Assembly: GCA_946479405.1 (NCBI GenBank)
Contig: CAMLGD010000138.1
Span: forward strand, 1-9,046
DNA from: an uncultured Vogesella sp.
GTDB lineage: Bacteria; Pseudomonadota; Gammaproteobacteria; Burkholderiales; Chromobacteriaceae
Direction of reading: 5' to 3'
Length of the DNA: 9,046 bases
In this document: piece after piece, positions 1 to 7,148 of the stretch
How the letters are laid out: every line of letters starts with the position of its first letter
How positions within the stretch are numbered: the stretch's first letter is position 1
Notes under the pieces: generated by a model
What the model was told of the DNA's origin: nothing
The model's input: only the letters and a program-made list of their open reading frames with translations
Databases searched by the model: none
Program-made: the position numbers and the translations under genes

Positions 1-998
1 TGCGCGCCTTCGGCCTCACCGAGCTGCAGGCCGAGGACATCCTGGAAATCCGTCTGCGCCAGCTGGCGCGGCTGGAAGGCTTCAAGCTGGAGAAAGAACT
101 GGGTGAGCTGCGCGACGAGCGCGACCGCCTGCGCTACCTGCTGAGCAGCGAAGCCGCGCTGCGCGGCAAGATGGCGGAGGAAATCCGCGAAGATGCCGCC
201 AAATACGGCGATGCGCGCCGCAGCGAGATCAAGGCCGCCGAGCGCGCGGTGCTGACCCAGACCGTGGCCGACGAGCCGGTAACGGTGATCCTGTCGCAGA
301 AGGGCTGGATCCGCGCCCGCGTTGGCCACAACCTCGACCTGTCGGCACTGTCGTTCAAGGACGGCGATGCGCTGCACACGGTGGTGGAGACCCGCACCGT
401 GTGGTCGCTGATCGTGCTGGACAGCAAGGGCCGCGCCTACAGCATCGACCCGGCCGACGTGCCGACCGGCCGCGGCGACGGCGTGCCGGTGGCCAGCCTG
501 GTGGAGCTGCAGGACGGCGCCAAGCCGGCGCAGATGATCTCTGGCAAGGACGACGAACGCTTCATCGTTGGCGGCAGCGGTGGCTACGGCTTCATCGCCA
601 AAATCGCCGACATGGCCGGGCGGGTGAAGGCCGGCAAGGCGTTCCTGACGCTGGACGCTGGCGAAGCGGTGCTGGCACCGGTGAAGGCTGCGGCCAACCT
701 TGATGGCCTGCGGCTGGTGGTAGCCAGCGACGGCGGCCGCCTGCTGGCGTTCCCGGCCAGCGAGCTGAAAGAGCTGGCCAAGGGCCGTGGCCTGATGCTG
801 CTGGCGCTGGATGCCGGCGAGGCGGTGACTGCCTTCGGCCTGGTGGCCGGCGAGCGCGCGCTGCTGGCCACAACTTCGGTGCGCGGCAAGGTGGCGGACG
901 AGAAGCTGGCGCTGGCGGAGTTCGATGGCAAGCGTGGCCGTAAGGGCAAGCTGCTGCCGAAGAAGTGGACCATCGCCGCCATTCGCGATCTGGACTGA
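1..998 (+). CDS. parC: DNA topoisomerase IV subunit A, C-terminal part (5' end outside window)
   Basis: ParC is the DNA-cleaving subunit of topoisomerase IV, which with ParE decatenates daughter chromosomes in the cytoplasm. About 331 residues are visible; reading starts in full codons at base 3 and ends at TGA 996-998. The first 40 residues (AEDILEIRLRQLARLEGFKL and following) match the end of the breakage-reunion core and its coiled coil. The remaining ~250 residues form repeated beta-rich units (VTVILSQKGWIRARVG, GGSGGYGFIAKIADM, LRLVVASDGGRLLAFP) like the blades of the GyrA/ParC C-terminal pinwheel. The catalytic tyrosine and the start lie upstream of the window. No clear gyrase box (QRRGGKG) is visible, as expected for ParC and unlike GyrA, which favours the ParC call. 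The downstream kinase gene starts 4 bases after the stop without an intervening terminator, so the genes are probably co-transcribed. Confidence 0.95.
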   Translation, partial: RAFGLTELQAEDILEIRLRQLARLEGFKLEKELGELRDERDRLRYLLSSEAALRGKMAEEIREDAAKYGDARRSEIKAAERAVLTQTVADEPVTVILSQKGWIRARVGHNLDLSALSFKDGDALHTVVETRTVWSLIVLDSKGRAYSIDPADVPTGRGDGVPVASLVELQDGAKPAQMISGKDDERFIVGGSGGYGFIAKIADMAGRVKAGKAFLTLDAGEAVLAPVKAAANLDGLRLVVASDGGRLLAFPASELKELAKGRGLMLLALDAGEAVTAFGLVAGERALLATTSVRGKVADEKLALAEFDGKRGRKGKLLPKKWTIAAIRDLD

Positions 999-1002
999 GC
1001 GC

Positions 1003-2523
1003 ATGCCGATACCCGTGCCGATCCCGCTGTCGCCGCAACGGGTACTGCATTTCTTCAACCTGTTCCGTACCGTCAGCGTGGTGGTGCTGCTGATCATGAC
1101 GCAGTGGGCGATGCCGACGCTGTCGCCCGGCACGCCGCTGGGCGGCTGGGTCTGGCTGTACGGTGCGCTGATCACGCTGGGGCTGCTGCTGCCGCGCTTC
1201 AAGCTGCCGCTGCTGTGGACATTGTCGCTGACGCTCAGCGGCGACATCCTGCTGCTGGTGGCGTTCATGCAGCACTACGGCGGGGTGCAGAGCGGCTTCG
1301 GCATGCTGCTGCTGCCGTTCCTGGCGGTGGCCGGCATGCTGGTGTCCGGCCGCTTTGCCGGCTTCTATGCCGCACTGGCCACGCTGACCGTATTCGGCAG
1401 CGTGCTGCTGAGCAGCCACGGTGCCGCACCCGATCCGCGCGAGCTGTTCCAGGCCGCGCTGCTGGCCACCGCCTGCTTCGTTACCAGCGGCATCACCTCG
1501 CTGCTGGGCAACAAGGCGCGCAAGTCCGAGCAGCTGGCCGCCGCGCGCAGCAGCGAGCTGGCCAGCCTCAACCGCGTCAACGCGCTGGTGCTGCAGGCGC
1601 TGCGCGAAGCGGTGGTGGTGCTGGACGACAACGGTCTGGTACAGCACTACAACAGCCGTGCCGAGCGCGTGTTCGGTCGCATCCAGCGCGATAGCAGCCT
1701 GCCGGAGCTGGCGCCGCTGCTGCGCCGCTGGCGGCTGCAGGGCTGCCCGTCGCATGCGCAGACGCTGGACATCAACGTGCGTGGCCAACAGCTGCTGGGG
1801 CGCATGCTGCCGCTGGCGGTGGGCGAGGTACGGCTGGTGGTGATTTTCCTGCAGAACGTGGCGGAGCTGGCTGCCGAGGCGCAGCGTATCAAGCTCACCG
1901 CGCTGGGGCGGCTCACCGCCAACATCGCGCATGAAATCCGTAACCCGCTGGCCGCCATCAGCCAGGCGGCCGAACTGCTGGGCGAGGATGCCGCCGACGA
2001 AGGCAGCCGCCGGCTGGCGGCGATGGTGCATGCCAACAGCCGCCGTATCAATCACCTGGTGGAAGAAGTGCTGCAGCTGAACCGCCGCGACCGGGTGAAG
2101 CCGGAGCAGATCGCGCTGGGTGCCTTCCTCGCCGCGCTGGTGGACGACTTCCTGCTGGCCAATCCCGCGGCGGCGGGCGGTATCGTCTGCCGCGTGCTGG
2201 TGGCGCACACCGTGCGCTTCGACCGCGGCCACCTGCAGCAGATTCTCACCAACCTGATCAGCAACGGCTGGCGCTACAGCAGCCAGACGCCGGGCGCGCT
2301 GTGCGTGGAAGTGGACGCCGACAGCATCCGCGTACGCGACGACGGCCCGGGCGTGGGCGAGCAGGCGCAAAGCCGGCTGTTCGAGCCGTTCTACACCACC
2401 GAGAGTACGGGCACCGGGCTGGGGCTGTATATTGCGCGCGAGCTGGCCGAGGCCAACGGCGCGCGCCTGGATTATGTCGGGCCGGGCGGTTGCTTCCGCC
2501 TGACCCTGCCGACCTCTGCCTGA
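1003..2523 (+). CDS. pilS: PilS-type membrane sensor histidine kinase
   Basis: This is a 506-residue inner-membrane histidine kinase, near the usual PilS length of about 530. Residues ~15-180 hold about six hydrophobic helices with short loops, the PilS layout. A short PAS-like segment follows (~195-290, starting LQALREAVVVLDDNG). The dimerisation/phosphoacceptor domain has the H-box NIAHEIRNPLAAIS with H310. The ATPase domain has an N-box around N421 (NLISNGWRYS), the G1 box DDGPGV at 446-451, the F-box FEPFYTTES and the G2 box GTGLGL at 470-475. All catalytic motifs are intact. In the known pathway PilS phosphorylates PilR to control sigma-54-dependent pilin transcription. ATG 1003 is chosen because an earlier in-frame ATG at 925 lies deep inside parC. 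There is no strong ribosome binding site, so coupling to parC termination is likely. The pilR-like gene follows 27 bases after the stop. The kinase class is certain; the name pilS rests on topology and the pilR-like partner. An NtrB-like kinase of another system is the alternative. Confidence 0.86.
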   Translation: MPIPVPIPLSPQRVLHFFNLFRTVSVVVLLIMTQWAMPTLSPGTPLGGWVWLYGALITLGLLLPRFKLPLLWTLSLTLSGDILLLVAFMQHYGGVQSGFGMLLLPFLAVAGMLVSGRFAGFYAALATLTVFGSVLLSSHGAAPDPRELFQAALLATACFVTSGITSLLGNKARKSEQLAAARSSELASLNRVNALVLQALREAVVVLDDNGLVQHYNSRAERVFGRIQRDSSLPELAPLLRRWRLQGCPSHAQTLDINVRGQQLLGRMLPLAVGEVRLVVIFLQNVAELAAEAQRIKLTALGRLTANIAHEIRNPLAAISQAAELLGEDAADEGSRRLAAMVHANSRRINHLVEEVLQLNRRDRVKPEQIALGAFLAALVDDFLLANPAAAGGIVCRVLVAHTVRFDRGHLQQILTNLISNGWRYSSQTPGALCVEVDADSIRVRDDGPGVGEQAQSRLFEPFYTTESTGTGLGLYIARELAEANGARLDYVGPGGCFRLTLPTSA

Positions 2524-2550
2524 GGGCAGTGCGATGATTGAGACCATGCC

Positions 2551-3876
2551 ATGAGCCGAGTGCTGATTGTTGACGACGAACCGGATATCCGCGAACTGCT
2601 GGCGCTGACGCTGGGCAAGATGGGGCTGACGGTGGATACCGCCGGCACGGTCGCCGACGCGCGGAACAAGTTGGCCGCAGGCCACTATGATCTGGCGCTG
2701 ACCGATATGCGCCTGCCGGATGGCGAAGGGCTGCAGGTGGTGCAGTACATCGCCGCGGCCGGGCTGGACGTGCCGGTGGCGGTGATCACCGCTTATGGCA
2801 GCACCGAAAACGCGGTGGCGGCGATGAAGGCCGGCGCCTTCGACTACCTGGCCAAGCCCTTGAGCCTGGCGGCGTTGCGCTCGCTGGTGAAATCGGCGCT
2901 CAGCGTGAGCGAGGCGGTGGCGGCCGCACCGGCCGGCGGCCCGCGCCTGCAGGGCGAATCGCCGGCAATGCAGGAAGTGCAGCGCATGATCGCCAAGCTG
3001 GCGCGCAGTCAGGCGGCGGTGTTCATCCACGGCGAATCCGGTACCGGCAAGGAGCAGGCGGCGCGCAGCATCCACGAACTGGGGCCGCGCGTCGGCAAGC
3101 CGTTCGTGGCGGTGAACTGCGGCGCCATCCCGGAAACGCTGGTGGAAAGCGAGTTCTTCGGCAGCAAGAAGGGCGCCTTCACCGGCGCCGATGCCGACCG
3201 CGACGGCTATTTCCAGCAGGCGCACGGCGGCACGCTGTTCCTCGACGAGGTGGCCGACCTGCCGCTGGCGATGCAGGTAAAACTGCTGCGCGCCATCCAG
3301 GAAAAAACCGTGCGCAAGCTGGGCGCGGCGCAGGAGGAGGCGGTGGACGTGCGCATCCTGTCCGCCAGCCACAAGAACCTGGCGCAACTGGTGGCCGACG
3401 GCGCCTTCCGCCAGGACTTGTACTACCGGCTGAACGTCATCAGTCTGGCGATGCCGGCGCTGCGCGAACTGCGCGATGACATCCCGCGCTTCATCGGTAG
3501 CCTGCTGGAGCGCTACGCCGGCAGCGAGCGGCCGCGCCTCAGCCCGGAGGCGGTGCAGGCGCTGCTGGGCTATCACTATCCCGGCAACTTCCGCGAGCTG
3601 GAAAACATCCTGGAGCGCGCGGTGGCGCTGTGCAACGATGCCCGCATCGACCCGGCCGACCTGCAGCTGGGCGGCGCGGCGCCGGACGATGGCCCCGGGG
3701 TGGTGCCCAATGGCGGCGAAACGCTGCAGGACTACCTGGACCGGGTGGAGCGCAGCGCCATTGAAGCGGCACTGGGGCAAAGCGGCGGCAACCGTACCCA
3801 GGCGGCCAAGCTGCTGGGGGTGAGTTTCCGCTCGCTGCGCTACCGGCTGGAGCGGCTGGGGATGAAGGAGGGCTAA
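2551..3876 (+). CDS. pilR: PilR-type sigma-54-dependent response regulator
   Basis: This 441-residue NtrC-family activator has three complete domains. The receiver (1-~120) has acidic residues D8/D9, phosphoacceptor D52 (LALTDMRLPDG), T80 and K102. The AAA+ domain (~132-365) has Walker A GESGTGKE at 161-168, the sigma-54 contact motif GAFTGA at 208-213, Walker B GGTLFLDEV at 226-234 with D232/E233, arginine-finger residues in FRQDLYYRLNV (R287, R293) and sensor II in GNFRELEN (R348). The C-terminal Fis-type helix-turn-helix (~400-437) contains NRTQAAKLLGVSFRSLRYRL. It should therefore activate sigma-54 RNA polymerase by ATP hydrolysis when phosphorylated by the upstream kinase. PilR classically drives the major pilin gene, but none is in this window, so the target is inferred. 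Only a weak GAG lies upstream of ATG 2551; a tiny upstream frame ending in an ATGA overlap may supply ribosomes. The stop codon runs directly into the terminator. Confidence 0.9.
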   Translation: MSRVLIVDDEPDIRELLALTLGKMGLTVDTAGTVADARNKLAAGHYDLALTDMRLPDGEGLQVVQYIAAAGLDVPVAVITAYGSTENAVAAMKAGAFDYLAKPLSLAALRSLVKSALSVSEAVAAAPAGGPRLQGESPAMQEVQRMIAKLARSQAAVFIHGESGTGKEQAARSIHELGPRVGKPFVAVNCGAIPETLVESEFFGSKKGAFTGADADRDGYFQQAHGGTLFLDEVADLPLAMQVKLLRAIQEKTVRKLGAAQEEAVDVRILSASHKNLAQLVADGAFRQDLYYRLNVISLAMPALRELRDDIPRFIGSLLERYAGSERPRLSPEAVQALLGYHYPGNFRELENILERAVALCNDARIDPADLQLGGAAPDDGPGVVPNGGETLQDYLDRVERSAIEAALGQSGGNRTQAAKLLGVSFRSLRYRLERLGMKEG

Positions 3877-3906
3877 AAAAAGCGCTGCGGTTGGCAGCGC
3901 TTTTTT
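3875..3906. terminator. Bidirectional rho-independent terminator between pilR and chemoreceptor gene
   Basis: A perfect 8-bp stem AGCGCTGC (3881-3888) / GCAGCGCT (3894-3901) surrounds a five-base loop GGTTG. It is flanked by an A run on the left and a T run on the right, so it reads as a hairpin plus U-tract on both strands. It sits at the last bases of pilR and 84 bases beyond the stop of the convergent chemoreceptor gene, so it can end both transcripts. The pilR stop codon TAA is part of the A run. Confidence 0.93.
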
Positions 3907-3949
3907 CTGGTCGAGCTACCGCGTGTTGCGCGCCGCTGCCGCAGCACGT

Positions 3950-3980
3950 TGGCCGCATGCCGGGCATGGCGCTGCGGCCA
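3950..3980. repeat. Inverted repeat TGGCCGCA / TGCGGCCA between convergent genes
   Basis: Perfect 8-bp arms lie at 3950-3957 and 3973-3980 with a 15-base spacer that can itself pair (ATGC-CGG-GCAT). It lies just past the end of the chemoreceptor gene on the minus strand. No T run follows on either strand, so it is not a canonical terminator. It could stabilise the 3' end of the chemoreceptor mRNA or be incidental in GC-rich DNA. Confidence 0.4.
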
Positions 3981-3989
3981 GGCGTTCCC

Positions 3990-6011
3990 TTACACCGTGA
4001 AGCGCGCCACTGCCTGGCGCAGTTGCTGCGCCAGCGCGGTCATTTCGCAGGCAGCCAGCGAGGCGTCGCGTGCCTTGTGATGGTTCTGGTCGGCCTGCTG
4101 CGCCACCAGTTCCACGTTATGGGCGATGTCCATGCTGGCGGTACTCTGCTCGCGCAGCGCATCGGCAATGCCGACCACCGCCTGCTCCACCTGCTGTGCG
4201 CCATCGCGGATGTCCTGCAGGCTGTCGCCGGCTTCGCTGGCGGCGCGCACGCCGGTTTCCACCTGCAGTGCGGCACTGTTCATGCTGTCCACCGCCAGCT
4301 GGGCTTCGTGCTGGATGCGGCCAACGATGCCGGTGATTTCCTGGGTCGACTGCGTGGTGCGCTCTGCCAGCTGGCGCACTTCGTCGGCGACGACCGAGAA
4401 GCCGCGGCCCATTTCGCCGGCGCGGGCGGCCTCGATGGCGGCGTTCAGCGCCAGCAGGTTGGTCTGGTCGGCGATGTCGCGGATTACCGTCACCACGCGG
4501 CTGATCTGCTCGGAGCGCTCGCCCAGCTGGGTGACGGTGCGGGCGGTGTCGCCGGAGGCGGCGGCGATTTCGCGCATGGTGTCCACCGTGCGGCCAACGA
4601 TTTCCTCGCCGCTGCGCGACACCTGGTCGGACTGCAGCGCCAGTTCACGCGCGCTGCCGGCGTGCTGGCTGACCTGGCCGATGCTGTGGGTCATCTCCTC
4701 CACGCTGGCGGCCATGGCGGAGACGGCGGCGCTCTGCTCGCTGGAGCTTTGCGCTACGTCGTCGGCCAGCTGCGATACGTTCTGCGCATTGCGGCCCAGG
4801 CCGCCCACGCCCTGGTTCACTTCGCTGATCAGCTGGCGCAGCTCGCTGCACATGTGGTTGCTGGCAGCCAGTACCTGGCCGATCTCGTCACCACGGTCTA
4901 CTTCGACTTGCGCAGTCAGGTCGCCGCCGGCGATGCGGCGGGTAACTTCCACCAGCCGGGCCAGCGGGCGGCTGACCCAGTAGCGCATGGCGAAGTGCAG
5001 CATGGCCACCAGTGCCAGCAGCACTACCAGCGTACCCAGCAGCATGGTCAGCTGCATTTGTCGCGGCTCGCGCACCAGTTCGTCCTGGTAGGCGCCGGTG
5101 GCGACCAGCCAGCCCCAGTGCGGGTAGCTCTGGAAGGTGGCCAGCTTGCGGCGCGGCTCGCTGGCGTTCGGGTCCAGCCATTGGTAGCTGATCTGGCCGT
5201 TGCCTTGCTGCAGCATGGTCTTGATGAAGGGCTTGCCGTCGGCGTCGGTCTTGTCCAGCAGGTTCTTGCCGGCGGCCGACGGGTGGATCAGCAGCTCGCC
5301 CGGACGCAGGCGGGCATCCACCACGTACACGTAGCCGGACTCGCCGATCTTGATGGACAGGATTTTCTGTTTCAGCGCCTGCAGGCCGTCGGTGTTGTCG
5401 ATGCCGACGAACAGCGCACCCACCAGCTGCCCCCCCTCGTCCAGCAGCGGCTGGTAGTGGGTCATGTAGTCGCGGCCGAACAGTCGCGCCGGGCCGGTGT
5501 AGGGTTGGCCGCCGCTCAGCTGCGCGTAGGCCGGGTTGTCGTGCGCCAGCGAGGTGCCGACGGCGCGGCGGCCGTCTTCCTGCTTCACCGAGGAGCTGAT
5601 GCGCAGGAAATCGCTGCCGTTTTTCACGAACACGGTGGCGACGTTGCGCGTGGCCTGCGTGTAGTTGTCCACCAGTGCGGCGTTGTCGTTCAGCAGCTGG
5701 CTGCCGGCGTACAGTGCCGGGCTGCCCGCTGCTGCCGAGGCATCCACGCGCAGCGGGTGCGGCAGGTTGCTGGCCAGCAGGCGGGCGCTTTGCTGGGCAT
5801 TGTCTTCCAGCACCCGGGCGTAGGCGTCGATGGTGTCCACCACCTGCTGGTTGGTGGTCTGCATGCCGGCGACGGCACGCGCTTCCATGCGCGTGCCCAG
5901 CCAGTCACTGAGCAGAAAGCCGGCCAGACCGAGGACGAGAAACAGCGCCGCACTCAGCAACAGGCCGAGCTTGTGCGCCAGAGACAGCGATTTGGGGAGG
6001 GTGGTGGGCAT
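3990..6011 (-). CDS. Methyl-accepting chemotaxis protein with periplasmic Cache (Cache_3-Cache_2 type) sensor
   Basis: This 673-residue transmembrane chemoreceptor has TM1 at ~15-38, a large periplasmic domain at ~39-317, TM2 at ~319-343, HAMP at ~344-397 and a cytoplasmic signalling coiled coil to the end. The hairpin tip that binds CheA/CheW is textbook: [20 protein letters not shown] within ~513-532, then [18 protein letters not shown]. The periplasmic part has the features of the Cache_3-Cache_2 fusion family: [43 protein letters not shown], then [12 protein letters not shown] with [15 protein letters not shown]. Such domains usually bind small metabolites directly; the ligand cannot be read from sequence. 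There is no C-terminal CheR/CheB-tethering pentapeptide (it ends RFTV). ATG 6011 is preceded in frame by a stop three codons upstream, so it is the first possible start, but no good Shine-Dalgarno is present. No che genes are nearby. Expression is probably driven by the FNR-type promoter upstream. Confidence 0.97.
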   Translation of the reverse strand: MPTTLPKSLSLAHKLGLLLSAALFLVLGLAGFLLSDWLGTRMEARAVAGMQTTNQQVVDTIDAYARVLEDNAQQSARLLASNLPHPLRVDASAAAGSPALYAGSQLLNDNAALVDNYTQATRNVATVFVKNGSDFLRISSSVKQEDGRRAVGTSLAHDNPAYAQLSGGQPYTGPARLFGRDYMTHYQPLLDEGGQLVGALFVGIDNTDGLQALKQKILSIKIGESGYVYVVDARLRPGELLIHPSAAGKNLLDKTDADGKPFIKTMLQQGNGQISYQWLDPNASEPRRKLATFQSYPHWGWLVATGAYQDELVREPRQMQLTMLLGTLVVLLALVAMLHFAMRYWVSRPLARLVEVTRRIAGGDLTAQVEVDRGDEIGQVLAASNHMCSELRQLISEVNQGVGGLGRNAQNVSQLADDVAQSSSEQSAAVSAMAASVEEMTHSIGQVSQHAGSARELALQSDQVSRSGEEIVGRTVDTMREIAAASGDTARTVTQLGERSEQISRVVTVIRDIADQTNLLALNAAIEAARAGEMGRGFSVVADEVRQLAERTTQSTQEITGIVGRIQHEAQLAVDSMNSAALQVETGVRAASEAGDSLQDIRDGAQQVEQAVVGIADALREQSTASMDIAHNVELVAQQADQNHHKARDASLAACEMTALAQQLRQAVARFTV

Positions 6012-6108
6012 GGGGAATCACGACAGGGTGGGTGGTTGTGTATTGGTAACTTGTCATTGTGCGGCTGGTTTTTTGAAAATGTATCTCATTAAAAACAGCG
6101 CAGTTGCA

Positions 6109-6114
6109 ATGTTA
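6109..6114 (-). promoter_or_regulatory. Candidate -10 element of the chemoreceptor promoter
   Basis: On the minus strand this reads TAACAT, four of six matches to TATAAT. Its centre lies 32 bp downstream of the centre of the FNR-like palindrome, which is the spacing expected when FNR sits at -41.5 (class II). The predicted start is near 6102, giving a leader of about 90 bases before ATG 6011. No -35 consensus is needed in this promoter class because FNR occupies that position. Confidence 0.55.
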
Positions 6115-6136
6115 CGGACATGCCCGTTTCACCATG

Positions 6137-6150
6137 TTGATGCGCATCAA
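6137..6150 (-). promoter_or_regulatory. FNR/ANR-type binding site upstream of chemoreceptor gene
   Basis: The 14-base sequence TTGATGCGCATCAA is a perfect palindrome and a perfect match to the FNR/ANR consensus TTGAT-N4-ATCAA. It lies in the 173-bp gap between the chemoreceptor start and the end of the upstream LysR gene, both on the minus strand, so the chemoreceptor is its natural target. FNR-family iron-sulfur regulators bind such sites when oxygen is low. The regulator gene is not in the window. Confidence 0.75.
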
Positions 6151-6184
6151 GCCCGCCACTAGTGCCTTGATCGCACAGCGCTTT

Positions 6185-7045
6185 TCAATCGTCACCCGCC
6201 AGGCCGGGCAGCAGTGCCGCCAGCGCGTCGACGGCCGGCGCATGTTGGCCGCGGCGGCGGATCAGCACCGTGTCGGCAATTGCCAGCTGTGGCGGCAGCG
6301 GGTGGCAGGCAACGTTGCCGGCGGCCGGGGTGATCGCCAGCAGTGCCTGCGGCACCAGTGCCAGCCCCATGCCGCTGGCGGCGCAGCTGATCATGGCGTG
6401 GTAGGAGTCCAGCTCCACCAGCCGGTCCACCACGCAGCCGCTGTCGTCCAGCCAGCGCTCCAGCCGCTGGCGGTAGGCACAGCCGCGATCGAAGGCCAGC
6501 AGGGTGTGCGGGCCGCTGGCCGGGTCTACCTGCTGGCCAATGGCGCTGATCAGCAGCAGGGTTTCGCGGCAGAACGGCTGGCTTTCCAGCCGCGGTTCCA
6601 GTACCGGGCCGCACACCAGCGCGCAGTCCAGCTCGCCGGCCAGCACCGCGGTGACCAGCGTGGCGGTAGGGCCGGTGCGCAGCTCCAGCTTGACCTGCGG
6701 GTAGCGCTGGTGAAAGTCGGCCAGCAGCGGCGGTAGCCGCACCGCGGCGGTGTTTTCCATCGCTCCCAGCCGCAGCGCGCCGGCCGGGCTGTCGCCGCTG
6801 ACCGCCTGCCGCGCCTCGTCCGCCAGCTGCAGCAGGCGGCCGGCGTAGCCTTGCAGCACGCGCGCCGCCGGGGTTGGTCGCAGCTGCTTGCCCTCGCGCT
6901 CGAACAGCGCCACCCCCAGGCTGTCTTCCAGCTGGCGGATGCGGGTGGTGACGTTGGACTGCACCCGGTGCAGGCGCCGCGCGGCGGCGGTGACGCCGCC
7001 TTCCTGCAGCACGGCCTGGAAAATGCGCAGATCACTCAAGTCCAT
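6185..7045 (-). CDS. LysR-family transcriptional regulator (PtrR/YneJ-like)
   Basis: This 286-residue LysR regulator is of normal family length. The N-terminal winged helix-turn-helix (~1-60) reads LSDLRIFQAVLQEGGVTAAA, then RRLHRVQSNVTTRIRQLED, then LGVALFEREGKQLRPTPAA. The effector-binding domain (~88-286) starts LRLGAMENTAAVRLPPLLAD, with RYPQVKLELRTGPTATLV and the second-lobe signature ASGMGLALVPQALL. The HRV-SN-TTRIRQLE and ENTAAVRLP stretches recall E. coli PtrR/YneJ, a putrescine-utilisation regulator; this is recognition from memory and does not establish the effector. ATG 7045 is chosen over a TTG at 7051 because AGAGA (7052-7056) is spaced six bases from the ATG and abuts the TTG. 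The gene is divergent from an EamA exporter with a 103-bp gap, the classic arrangement for a LysR protein controlling its neighbour and itself. Confidence 0.94.
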   Translation of the reverse strand: MDLSDLRIFQAVLQEGGVTAAARRLHRVQSNVTTRIRQLEDSLGVALFEREGKQLRPTPAARVLQGYAGRLLQLADEARQAVSGDSPAGALRLGAMENTAAVRLPPLLADFHQRYPQVKLELRTGPTATLVTAVLAGELDCALVCGPVLEPRLESQPFCRETLLLISAIGQQVDPASGPHTLLAFDRGCAYRQRLERWLDDSGCVVDRLVELDSYHAMISCAASGMGLALVPQALLAITPAAGNVACHPLPPQLAIADTVLIRRRGQHAPAVDALAALLPGLAGDD

Positions 7046-7059
7046 GATCAATCTCTTTT

Positions 7060-7090
7060 CGGGATGGATGTGATCATATTAATTCATTTT
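7060..7090. promoter_or_regulatory. AT-rich divergent promoter region between LysR gene and EamA gene
   Basis: An AT-rich patch stands out in the GC-rich surroundings. On the minus strand TATGAT (7078-7073) is a five-of-six -10 element that would start LysR transcription near 7066, about 20 bases before its ATG; the -35 is poor. On the plus strand CATATT (7075-7080) or TATTAA (7077-7082) could serve EamA, also without a good -35, which fits activator dependence. The two would overlap, as is common at LysR-controlled divergent promoters. Confidence 0.4.
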
Positions 7091-7136
7091 TCAGGATGAT
7101 GGCGCCGCGGCACACTGGTGGCCTTCGTTGTTGATC

Positions 7137-7142
7137 AAGGAG
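7137..7142 (+). promoter_or_regulatory. Ribosome binding site fixing the EamA start
   Basis: AAGGAG lies six bases before ATG 7149. An in-frame TTG at 7128 would extend the protein by seven residues but lies upstream of this site and has no Shine-Dalgarno of its own, so ATG 7149 is preferred. Confidence 0.85.
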
Positions 7143-7148
7143 CCGGAC

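Noticed and set aside
592..3780. A 1062-codon open frame on the minus strand opposite parC, pilS and pilR
   Set aside because: The product is a Gln/His/Arg/Ala-rich, low-complexity string with no domain. It is the expected antisense shadow of CTG/GCC-rich codons in high-GC genes, and the plus-strand genes have complete, conserved domains.
3891..6092. A 733-codon open frame on the plus strand opposite the chemoreceptor gene
   Set aside because: It begins inside the terminator, is rich in His/Gln/Gly/Ala without motifs, and lies wholly antisense to an unambiguous chemoreceptor.
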